A stretch of 5,987 nt of DNA, from NCBI GenBank assembly GCA_910578845.1, contig CAJTSL010000103.1, positions 1 through 5,987 on the forward strand, written 5' to 3'. The notes under the pieces were generated by a model, which made no database searches, was not told the DNA's origin, and worked only from the letters and a program-made list of their open reading frames with translations. This stretch comes from an uncultured Lachnospiraceae bacterium. Its GTDB lineage: Bacteria; Bacillota; Clostridia; Lachnospirales; Lachnospiraceae. The stretch's first letter is position 1. Every line of letters begins with the position of its first letter. Both the position numbers and the translations under genes were made by a program. This document shows, one piece after another, positions 1 to 5,943 of this stretch.

Positions 1-1
1 A

Positions 2-679
2 TGGGAAAGACTGCATAATCCAGATTTTAAACCCCTCGAATTCGAGGGGTTTAGAAAACAGGCAGGAGCAAACGCATTTACAATGTCACCAAAGAAGTGG
101 ATAGAAGCTACGAATGCCATTGGTATTGTTTCAAAAGCGGGACGATATGGAGGAACATATGCCCATAGTGATATTGCTATGTCTTTCGCAACTTGGATTT
201 CTCCAGAATTTCAGTTATATATTATGAAGGATTACAGGAGATTAAAGACAGATGAAAATAGTCGGTTATCTCTAAATTGGAACCTAAATAGAGAGATTTC
301 TAAGTTAAATTACAGGATACATACAGATGCCATTAAGGACAATTTGATTCCGCCAGAATTAACTCTTGCACAGATTGCTTATACATACGCTAATGAAGCA
401 GATATGCTCAATGTCGTTTTGTTTGGGAAAACAGCTAAGCAATGGAAAGATGAAAATCCGACTGAAAAAGGAAATATGCGAGATGTGGCAGCACTGAATC
501 AATTATTAGTGCTTGCGAATCTGGAAAGTTATAATGCAGTGTTGATTAATCAGGGAAAGAAACAGAAAGAGAGAATGGAGTTGCTTCGGCAATTGGCGGT
601 ACAGCAGTTGCAGACGTTGGAAGCGGTAAGCTTGAGTAATCTTCCCCAATTAGCAGAAAATGATAATTTTAAAAAATGA
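2..679 (+). CDS. KilA-N domain protein, 5' end cut by window edge
   Basis: The reading frame is open from base 2 to the TGA at 677-679, giving 225 visible residues. An internal ATG at 83 is not the start, because the codons before it already read as conserved family sequence (WERLHNPDF, then EFEGFRKQAGANAF). The segment MSPKKWIEATNAIGI followed by SKAGRYGGTYAHSDIA is typical of the KilA-N DNA-binding fold. FATWISPEFQLYIMKDYRRLK and a C-terminal part with NWNLNREISKLNYRIHTDAI and FGKTAKQW follow, as I remember for roughly 270-280 residue members in Firmicutes, so about 50 N-terminal residues lie outside the window. KilA-N proteins occur in phages, plasmids and integrated elements and are thought to act as DNA-binding regulators or antirepressors. 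The exact target is unknown. The last residues are a short Gln/Leu-rich tail. The next gene starts 33 bases downstream on the same strand, so co-transcription is likely. Confidence 0.88.
   Translation, partial: WERLHNPDFKPLEFEGFRKQAGANAFTMSPKKWIEATNAIGIVSKAGRYGGTYAHSDIAMSFATWISPEFQLYIMKDYRRLKTDENSRLSLNWNLNREISKLNYRIHTDAIKDNLIPPELTLAQIAYTYANEADMLNVVLFGKTAKQWKDENPTEKGNMRDVAALNQLLVLANLESYNAVLINQGKKQKERMELLRQLAVQQLQTLEAVSLSNLPQLAENDNFKK
28..53. repeat. Perfect 26-base palindrome inside the KilA-N gene
   Basis: Bases 28-40 and 41-53 are exact reverse complements, centred on GAATTC. The core is ACCCCTCGAATTCGAGGGGT (31-50), with three more matching bases on each side. In RNA it could fold as an 11-base-pair stem (28-38 with 43-53) with an AAUU loop. 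It encodes part of the conserved DFKPLEFEGFR segment, so the palindrome comes from codon choice within a constrained protein. The shape resembles an intrinsic terminator, but only three U follow the stem on this strand. A function is not shown. Confidence 0.9.
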
Positions 680-712
680 ATTATGTGATTGTGTAATAAG
701 AGGGTGATAAAA

Positions 713-1548
713 ATGAGAGGAAAAACAATCCGGCAGTTTCTAATTGATGGACAGGCAGATGGTAGATGGGCTACTGAGCTTTCTAATTGGACGGGTAAGG
801 CATATAAAATTCCACGTACATATGTTAATCAATGTACGGATAGAGATGATTTGAGTAATACTGGCGTGTATTTTTATTTGGGCGCAATGATGAAACAGAT
901 GAAGAACAGGTTTATATAGGAGAGACTGAAAATATATTCAATAGGCTTAAACAACATCTTTCCGGAAAGGATTTTTGGACAGAGTGCATAGTGTTTATTA
1001 GTAAAGATAACAACTTAGATAAAGCACATATAAAATACTTGGAAAATCATCTTTATATTCTGGCGAAGGAATCTAAGAGATATGAGGTAGTAAATAGCAA
1101 TGTGCCTACAGAAGCATCAATATCTGAAATGGATCGTACAGAAATGGATGAGTTCATTGATAATATGCGTTTGATTTTAGGGGTGTTAGGACATAAAATT
1201 TTAGAACCGTTTATAAAGAGAAAAAGTGATGAGAAAGAGATTCTTTACATTTTACAAGATCGTTCTGGAATTAAAGCGAGTGGTAAGCCAATCTCAGAAG
1301 GTTTTGCGGTGTTGAAAGGCTCTAAAGTTGCTGATAATGTAGCGACATCCTTATCAAAGTCTGTTATTGATATACGACAGATATTATTTGATAAAGGTAT
1401 TGTTGATGAGAACTTTACTTTTACTCAGGATTGGGCATTTACAAGCCCTTCACTTGCAGCCGCCATAGTTGTAGGATATAGTATTAATGGCAGGAATGCA
1501 TGGAAGAATAAAATGGGAATATCACTAAAAGAAATAGAAGAGAGATAG
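713..1548 (+). pseudogene. GIY-YIG nuclease-like protein with C-terminal DUF4357, frameshifted
   Basis: The gene starts at ATG 713 with an AGAGGG ribosome site at 699-704, eight bases upstream; an alternative upstream start at 689 has no such site. The first 58 residues (IRQFLIDGQADGRWATELSN, then WTGKAYKIPRTYV) end in GVYFYLGA, the first half of the GIY-YIG motif. This frame stops at 917-919. The next frame supplies DETDEEQVYIGETENIFNRL from 889, containing the YIG half and the conserved Arg. KYLENHLY follows with the probable catalytic Glu, then a DUF4357-like end (FTSPSLAAAIVVGYSINGRNAW). Loss of one A at about 885-887 (GCAATGAT from GCAAATGAT) explains the break and would restore about 278 residues. 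GIY-YIG domains cut DNA, but this DUF4357 class is poorly characterised. No usual -1 slippery heptamer is present, so programmed shifting looks unlikely. A sequencing error remains possible. It probably shares an operon with the KilA-N gene. Confidence 0.82.
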
Positions 1549-1558
1549 AAAGTGTTTT

Positions 1559-1768
1559 TTGTGGGAAAAAGGGAATACCTTTGAGGTGGTGTGCTTGTTG
1601 TCCAAGCTTAATTCAGATAAGCATATCGAAGCGGAATTGAATATGGATGAGTTGGGGTACGCCGCGACAAAAACGCAATTTGTTGTAGAAACACAACCTA
1701 CTCTATTTTCAGGTCATGAAATTATTTTGCTGGAAAAGGAAAATTTATATAAAGATTACTTGAAATAA
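1559..1768 (+). pseudogene. Short fragment resembling the C-terminal tail of RlmD-type 23S rRNA methyltransferase
   Basis: An open frame of 69 codons runs to TAA at 1766-1768. Its only start at the left end is a TTG at 1559 with no convincing ribosome site. Residues 8-32 (FEVVCLLSKLN followed by SDKHIEAELNMDEL) closely resemble the segment VETVxLLSKLxxxKHIEVELxMDEL that I remember from the C-terminal end of RlmD/RumA-like 23S rRNA (uracil-5-)-methyltransferases in Lachnospiraceae. The usual continuation (LTSAESKATYEEI) is absent. From residue 33 the sequence reads GYAATKTQFVVETQ and I recognise nothing in it. No methyltransferase SAM-binding or catalytic motif is present, so this piece cannot be active. 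It lies 10 bases after the nuclease gene. I read it as a recombination scar. A genuine small unknown protein is the alternative. Confidence 0.45.
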
Positions 1769-1869
1769 GGGATAGTTTCCGAGTAAATTTATACAGACCA
1801 TCTTATAGTGAAACTCACCAAAATTCAATAAAAAGATAACTAAAAAATGCAAACTAGACACAACAAAGA

Positions 1870-2113
1870 ATTCATCCCGTGGAATTGGCTGCCCAGCGCC
1901 ACAAGAGGTTTGTGTTCATTCACCCTTTCAAGGACGGGAACGGCAGGATGGCAAGGCTGCTAATGAACCTGGCGTTGATTCAGGACGGATACCTGTCTAC
2001 AGTTGTACCACCTATCTTGCGGGGATTATGTGTCTCTGCTGGAGCGGGCGCACAGGGATGACGGGGATTTTATAGAAATCATTGCGGAGAGGGAATTTGA
2101 ATCCCAGAAACAG
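1870..2113 (+). pseudogene. Fic-domain protein fragment, truncated and frameshifted
   Basis: The first frame reads IHPVELAAQRHKRFVFIHPF then KDGNGRMARLLMNLALIQDG, so the whole Fic motif HPFx[D/E]GNGRxxR is present (HPFKDGNGRMAR). Fic enzymes transfer AMP or related groups from nucleotides to target proteins, with the motif His as catalytic base. After PPILR the frame runs into a TGA at 2059-2061. The expected continuation DYVSLLERAHRDDGDFIEII and AEREFESQK lies in the next frame from 2024. One extra G in the GGGG run at 2021-2024 accounts for this. The N-terminal half of the domain is missing: an in-frame TAG lies at 1855-1857, just ahead of the homology. No ribosome site or inhibitory helix is seen. 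A GTG at 1879 could start a 60-residue peptide but is unlikely to matter. The roughly 100 bases before it (1769-1869) contain nothing I can identify. Confidence 0.8.
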
Positions 2114-2370
2114 ATCAGACATACATTCACATTGAAGTGCAGTTTGACAATGAGCATACAAACTTGATGTCAGAATATTTTCCCGATTGTCCGGCAGAAA
2201 AACTGACAGAAACTATGAACCGTATTTTTATTGACGTTCCCGCAAAAAAGAGATTGTGGAAAGCATTGTTGCTTAGTTTTGGAAACAAAATATAAGTAGT
2301 GGGATCAGAGGAATATAAAAAAGAACTGATAGAAACTGCAAAAGAATTTCGGTCTAATTACGACATATAG
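2101..2370 (+). pseudogene. Unassigned degenerate coding stretch with internal stop
   Basis: Starting where the Fic remnant ends, one frame is open from 2101 to TAA 2293-2295 and continues in the same frame to TAG 2368-2370. It has protein-like composition: TYIHIEVQFDNEHTNLMSEY, FPDCPAEKLTETMNRIFIDV and, after the stop, GSEEYKKELIETAKEFRSNY. The only ATG near the left end (2167) lacks a ribosome site. Between about 2248 and 2300 the neighbouring frame also reads plausibly (KKEIVESIVA, stop, FWKQNISSG), so a pair of compensating indels may be present as well. I do not recognise the family. The lack of a start and the interruptions suggest the remains of one gene of at least 90 codons. The end of this stretch overlaps the dyad placed before the next gene. 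Confidence 0.4.
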
Positions 2371-2393
2371 ATGTCGCGGATAACTTGTATAAT
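2361..2393 (+). promoter_or_regulatory. Candidate promoter with dyad operator for the DinB-like gene
   Basis: A perfect TATAAT box lies at 2388-2393, 37 bases before the GTG start at 2430. The -35 region has no good TTGACA match. Instead it is occupied by the inverted repeat CGACAT-ATAG-ATGTCG (2361-2376). A dyad covering the -35 position is a common repressor-operator arrangement, and ACAT/ATGT half-sites recall BlaI/MecI-type operators, but the fit is loose. The regulator is not identifiable from this window. Confidence 0.4.
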
Positions 2394-2429
2394 GTAATAA
2401 AGCACTGATACAGGAAAGGAACTACATTT

Positions 2430-3143
2430 GTGAAAAAAGAAGATTTATTTACACCAATCAAAGAAAAATATGATGAATTAAAAAAGGCTTTAAAGGGCAC
2501 AGACATTGGAGAGATAAGAGAACTGGCGTTGGAAGTCCATGCTATGGTACACCCTGCTGAAATATCCGGGAGAACTGAAAAGACGATTGCGGATTATGTT
2601 TTGGAGTATATGTTAATGGGAAACCAGAACGAGATAGTGCCAAGAGAGGATTATGATGTAGATCTGCATTATGCGGGAACGAGAAGGGTTCCTATGTGTT
2701 GGCAATTTTGGCATACATACCGTATTGAAGATTTGGTAAGCAATATTTTAATGGCAGACCAGGATCAGATTTTTAACAAGGAATGGCAGAAAAGAATAGG
2801 CTCTTCCATTACAGACACTGGAAATGCGCTGGAATTTGAGGAAGCAGTGGCATTTGGAAAAGGGTTAAATATCCTCGCTCTTCGTGATTATATGATTACA
2901 GTAGGAAAAAATACACGTTGTATAGTAGAAAGTTTAACATTAGATCAGATACAGTCTATGGTGCCGGAAAAATGGGTAATGAGAATATTGGAAGAAGGCG
3001 GTGTGACTACAGATTTTCGCTCTGTATGGCTATTGGTATTTTGGGGAAGATTGACAAGAGGAGGCATGATCTTAACGCCTATGACAGACCATCATATGAT
3101 GCATTTGCCTCCCTGCCTGAATAATTTGCCGATTTTAGACTAA
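2430..3143 (+). CDS. DinB-fold family protein
   Basis: A GTG start at 2430 follows AGGAAAGG (2412-2419) at 10 bases and gives 237 residues. The protein looks cytoplasmic, with no signal peptide. The middle reads VPMCWQFWHTYRIEDLVSNI (88-107) and the end reads GRLTRGGMILTPMTDHHMMH (206-225). A His in WHTYRIED (H95) and a late His cluster (H221, H222, H225) fit the metal-binding His pattern of the DinB/YfiT four-helix-bundle superfamily. Many members of that superfamily bind a divalent metal, and some are thiol-dependent transferases. The substrate here is unknown. The N-terminal 80 residues are mainly charged helical sequence with EVHAMVHPAEISGRTEKTIA. The gene is intact, unlike everything immediately upstream, and appears to have its own promoter. 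A gap of 115 bases with a new promoter-like region separates it from the next gene, so it is probably a single-gene unit. Family assignment is from remembered patterns, not a search. Confidence 0.7.
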   Translation: MKKEDLFTPIKEKYDELKKALKGTDIGEIRELALEVHAMVHPAEISGRTEKTIADYVLEYMLMGNQNEIVPREDYDVDLHYAGTRRVPMCWQFWHTYRIEDLVSNILMADQDQIFNKEWQKRIGSSITDTGNALEFEEAVAFGKGLNILALRDYMITVGKNTRCIVESLTLDQIQSMVPEKWVMRILEEGGVTTDFRSVWLLVFWGRLTRGGMILTPMTDHHMMHLPPCLNNLPILD

Positions 3144-3188
3144 TTAATAAACGGGTGCATCTCAAGAAGCTGAAAGATCAGATAGGAT

Positions 3189-3220
3189 AAGGTCATATGA
3201 CTTTTCTCCACAGATATGAT
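3189..3220 (+). promoter_or_regulatory. Candidate promoter region of the AraC-family gene
   Basis: A TATGAT box (3215-3220) lies 38 bases before the start codon. At the expected -35 position there is no TTGACA match but a perfect 10-base palindrome GTCATATGAC (3192-3201), extended with one mismatch to AAGGTCATATGACTTT (3189-3204). This could be an operator for autoregulation or for another factor. The assignment rests on position and symmetry only. Confidence 0.3.
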
Positions 3221-3258
3221 ATTTTTTCCTAACTACGGGATAATCAGGGAGGACATTC

Positions 3259-4167
3259 ATGGAACAGCAGCCAATCGTTTTGAAAGAAATTTGTTCGCAT
3301 GGCACAAAGTCGCTGCCCTGTGCGGTCTATCATACGCATACGATGGGAAGAGGCGTTTTGGTAAAACATCACTGGCATGATGAAATAGAAATCCTGTATT
3401 TTTCAGAAGGCGGATTCCGTCTTGAGATCAATATGGAGTCTTTCCAGATCCAATCCGAGTGTTTCTATTTTATCAATCCCGGTGAGCTGCACGGCATTAT
3501 CTCTGAGACATCTGACAGCCACTGGGAGGATGCCGTTGTTTTCTCACCTGGGATTCTGGGTTTTGATTCCCGCGACGAGGCAGAGATTTCGTTGATGAAG
3601 CCGATTCAGAATGGGAAATTGCTCTTTCCCCGCTGTATCACGCCGGAGCATCTCGCATTTTTGCCGTTGCGGCATACATTTCTGGATATCATGCATATAT
3701 TCGGGCAGATCGTAGAAGATGGCATTGCGATGGCCGATGACCTGACCCATCAGTTGTATATCAAATCTTCGTTATTGTATATCTTTGCGACGCTCTCTGC
3801 ACACAGGCTTTTTATGCCCGTGGAGAGGAATTTCGACAGACGTGTGGAGAGCATTAAGAAAACGCTTCTGTTTATTGAGGAAAACTTTCACAATAAAATC
3901 TATATTTCGGATCTTGCCAGACAGGTAAATCTGAACGAGCAGTATTTCTGCCGGCTTTTCAAGAAAGCAATCGGGTGTTCTCCCATAGAGTACATCAATG
4001 CATATCGTATCAAGCAGGCAAAACGGCTTCTGGAAGAAACTGATTTTCAGGTAACGGAAGTCTGTCTGGAATGTGGTTTCAACAATCTGGGGAATTTTAT
4101 GCAGGAGTTTCGGAAGCGTACGGGTACGACGCCTTTGCAGTATAAGAAGAATGTAGAAATGTCCTAA
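3259..4167 (+). CDS. AraC-family transcriptional regulator with N-terminal cupin-like sensor domain
   Basis: ATG 3259 is preceded by AGGGAGG (3246-3252) at six bases, and the product has 302 residues, the usual size for two-domain AraC proteins. Residues about 20-100 form a cupin-like effector-binding domain, with VKHHWHDEIEILYFSEGGF and the typical CFYFINPGELHGI turn. A helical linker spans about 130-195. Residues about 197-297 are the double helix-turn-helix: IYISDLARQVNLNEQYFCRL for the first, and QVTEVCLECGFNNLGNFMQE then FRKRTGTTPLQYKK for the second. Such proteins bind direct-repeat half-sites and activate sugar-use genes when a sugar binds the N-terminal domain. The same-strand alpha-glucosidase gene starts 102 bases downstream with repeats in the gap, so that gene is the likely target, and the inducer is probably an alpha-glucoside or a breakdown product. 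That is inference from position. Confidence 0.93.
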   Translation: MEQQPIVLKEICSHGTKSLPCAVYHTHTMGRGVLVKHHWHDEIEILYFSEGGFRLEINMESFQIQSECFYFINPGELHGIISETSDSHWEDAVVFSPGILGFDSRDEAEISLMKPIQNGKLLFPRCITPEHLAFLPLRHTFLDIMHIFGQIVEDGIAMADDLTHQLYIKSSLLYIFATLSAHRLFMPVERNFDRRVESIKKTLLFIEENFHNKIYISDLARQVNLNEQYFCRLFKKAIGCSPIEYINAYRIKQAKRLLEETDFQVTEVCLECGFNNLGNFMQEFRKRTGTTPLQYKKNVEMS

Positions 4168-4197
4168 AAGTCATAATACCGTAGTTTTTGAGCAAAG

Positions 4198-4269
4198 AAC
4201 CGTAAGACATCCGTTGCATGTGACATTAAGATAAAAGATAAGTGACATGCAAAAGTAGGAGGTACGGTT
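4198..4269 (+). promoter_or_regulatory. Possible leader structure around the glucosidase ribosome site
   Basis: AACCGTA (4198-4204) is the exact reverse complement of TACGGTT (4263-4269), which lies directly before the ATG. The pair encloses the inner pair TTGCATGT/ACATGCAA. If transcription starts upstream of 4198, the RNA could form two nested stems, with AGGAGGT (4257-4263) in the internal loop or partly paired. If transcription starts inside the gap, the outer stem cannot form. The match could also be chance. Confidence 0.22.
4214..4252 (+). promoter_or_regulatory. Candidate AraC-type operator before the alpha-glucosidase gene
   Basis: GTGACAT occurs at 4220-4226 and again at 4242-4248, a centre-to-centre distance of 22 bases or about two helical turns. 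This is close to the spacing of half-sites bound by AraC-type activators. An 8-base inverted repeat, TTGCATGT (4214-4221) with ACATGCAA (4245-4252), frames the same segment. A weak promoter could lie inside it (TTGCAT, 17 bases, GATAAG at 4237-4242), which would suit an activator-dependent gene. The adjacent AraC gene is the obvious candidate binder. Confidence 0.42.
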
Positions 4270-5934
4270 ATGAATAGAAAATGGTGGCATGACAAAGTAG
4301 CATATCAGATTTATCCTAAGAGCTTCTATGATTCGAATGGCGACGGCATTGGTGATATTCCCGGCATCATCAGTAAATTGGATTATCTTGCGGATCTGGG
4401 AATAGATATCCTCTGGCTGTCTCCCTGCTATCAGTCTCCTTTGGCAGATCAGGGATATGATATCTCGGATTACTATAATATCGATCCCCGGTTTGGGACC
4501 ATGGAGGATATGGAGCAGTTGATTGCAGAGGCAAAGAAGCGTAATATTTGTATTCTCATGGATCTGGTAGTCAATCACTGCTCGGATGAGCATGAATGGT
4601 TTAAAAAAGCTTGCGCGGACCCTGAGGGAAAGTATGGGAAATACTTTTATCTGCGGGATAAAAAAGAAGGGGAGCTGCCGACGAACTGGCGTTCTTATTT
4701 TGGAGGCCCCGTGTGGGATGACCTGCCGGGCACAGATAAACAGTATCTCCATGTGTTCCACAAGAAGCAGCCTGACCTGAACTGGGAAAACCCGGAGGTC
4801 AGGGAGGAAGTTTATAAGAACATCAATTGGTGGCTGGACAAAGGCCTTGGCGGTTTCCGCATTGATGCCATCATCAATATTAAGAAAGCGCTGCCGTTTC
4901 ATGATTATGAGCCGGATAGGCAGGACGGGTTATGCAGCATCAATGCCATGCTACAGGAAGCGAAAGGGATCGGCGCTTTTCTAGGGGAAATGCGCGAACG
5001 TACATTTAAAAAGTATGATGCTTTTACTGTGGGAGAGGTGTTCAATGAAAGACCCGAAGAAGTGCCAGCGTTTATTGGAGATGACGGTTATTTCTCTAGT
5101 ATGTTTGATTTCAACGAGACGATTTTCGGAGGCAGTGAAAAGGGGTGGTACGACGCGGCGCCCATCATGCCGGATGATTATAAAAAGTGCTGTTTTGACG
5201 CGCAGGCAAAGGTGGGGGATATTGGTTTCCTGTCCAATATCATTGAGAATCATGATGAGCCCCGGGGCGTCAGCCATTATATCCCCGAAGGGGACTGTTG
5301 TATTGAGAGCAAGAAAATGCTGGCGGCGTTAAATTTTATGCTGCGAGGGTTGCCTTTTATCTATCAGGGACAGGAACTGGGGATGGAAAATGTACCGATT
5401 GCATCCATTGATGAAGTGGATGATATATCCGCCCGTGATGAGTATCGGGTTGCCTTAGAAGCCGGGATTTCACCGGAGGAAGCATTGAAGATCGTGGCAA
5501 AACACAGCCGTGACAATGCCCGCACGCCGATGCAATGGACGGACGGGGCGAACGCAGGCTTTACGAGCGGCACGCCATGGCTGAAAGTCAATCCAAACTA
5601 TCTTTCTATTAATGCGGTTTCGCAGGTGGGGGATGAAGATTCGGTTTATTCTTTTTATAAGAAAATGATCGCTCTGCGGAAAGACCCGGTTTATAAGGAA
5701 ACCATTGTGTATGGCGCATTGGAGCCGGTGTGGGCTGAGCGGCACAATCTGATGGCATATTACCGGAAAGGGGAGCGGACATTGTTGGTAGTCGGAAATT
5801 ACCAGAGAGAGGCACAGGAGATCGAACTGCCGATGAAGTATAAGAATGTGCTACTGAACAATTATAAAGAAATTGTGGAAGATAAAGGGACGGTAAGGCT
5901 ACAGGGGTATCAGGTCCTGGTATTGGAAATGTAA
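4270..5934 (+). CDS. GH13 alpha-glucosidase (oligo-1,6-glucosidase / exo-alpha-glucosidase type)
   Basis: ATG 4270 has an ideal AGGAGGT site (4257-4263). The product has 554 residues, the normal length for this class, with no signal peptide, so it is cytoplasmic. It hydrolyses terminal alpha-glucosidic bonds of short malto- or isomalto-oligosaccharides, releasing glucose. The (beta/alpha)8 barrel shows all GH13 regions: DLVVNH (98-103), GGFRIDAI with nucleophile D199, FTVGEV with acid/base E256, and ENHDEPR with D329. QPDLNW (167-172) is the region V signature of the oligo-1,6-glucosidase subfamily (GH13_31). DSNGDGIGD (21-29) is the calcium-binding loop. HSRDNARTPMQW (412-423) and a C-terminal beta domain complete it. 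The residue after the nucleophile is Ala200; in related enzymes Val there goes with alpha-1,6 activity and Ala with alpha-1,4 preference, so an exo-alpha-1,4-glucosidase is quite possible. Trehalose-6-phosphate hydrolase is a less likely alternative. The upstream AraC gene is the probable regulator. Confidence 0.93.
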   Translation: MNRKWWHDKVAYQIYPKSFYDSNGDGIGDIPGIISKLDYLADLGIDILWLSPCYQSPLADQGYDISDYYNIDPRFGTMEDMEQLIAEAKKRNICILMDLVVNHCSDEHEWFKKACADPEGKYGKYFYLRDKKEGELPTNWRSYFGGPVWDDLPGTDKQYLHVFHKKQPDLNWENPEVREEVYKNINWWLDKGLGGFRIDAIINIKKALPFHDYEPDRQDGLCSINAMLQEAKGIGAFLGEMRERTFKKYDAFTVGEVFNERPEEVPAFIGDDGYFSSMFDFNETIFGGSEKGWYDAAPIMPDDYKKCCFDAQAKVGDIGFLSNIIENHDEPRGVSHYIPEGDCCIESKKMLAALNFMLRGLPFIYQGQELGMENVPIASIDEVDDISARDEYRVALEAGISPEEALKIVAKHSRDNARTPMQWTDGANAGFTSGTPWLKVNPNYLSINAVSQVGDEDSVYSFYKKMIALRKDPVYKETIVYGALEPVWAERHNLMAYYRKGERTLLVVGNYQREAQEIELPMKYKNVLLNNYKEIVEDKGTVRLQGYQVLVLEM

Positions 5935-5943
5935 ATTTGTGCT

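Noticed and set aside
871..895. Programmed -1 frameshifting in the GIY-YIG gene
   Set aside because: The T-rich TTTTTAT and the following bases do not form an XXXYYYZ heptamer in the right phase, and I saw no evident downstream pseudoknot or stem. A simple indel explains the data.
1769..1869. AT-rich gap before the Fic fragment as a promoter or terminator
   Set aside because: No convincing paired -35/-10 boxes or GC-rich hairpin with a U-run could be found.
2918..3124. Plus-strand 68-codon frame inside the DinB-like gene
   Set aside because: It is out of frame with a protein whose conserved His motifs extend past this point, so it is a shadow.
3143..3190. Short frame after the DinB-like stop reading NKRVHLKKLKDQIG
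   Set aside because: It looks faintly like a gene tail but is only 15 codons, has no start, and overlaps nothing recognisable.
4188..4216. TTGAGC as a -35 box before the glucosidase gene
   Set aside because: At 16-18 bases downstream there is only CCGTTG-like sequence and no usable -10 box.
4171..4902. A 243-codon open frame on the minus strand
   Set aside because: It lies mostly opposite the well-conserved GH13 gene, has no recognisable motifs or ribosome site, and its length follows from the codon use of the real gene.
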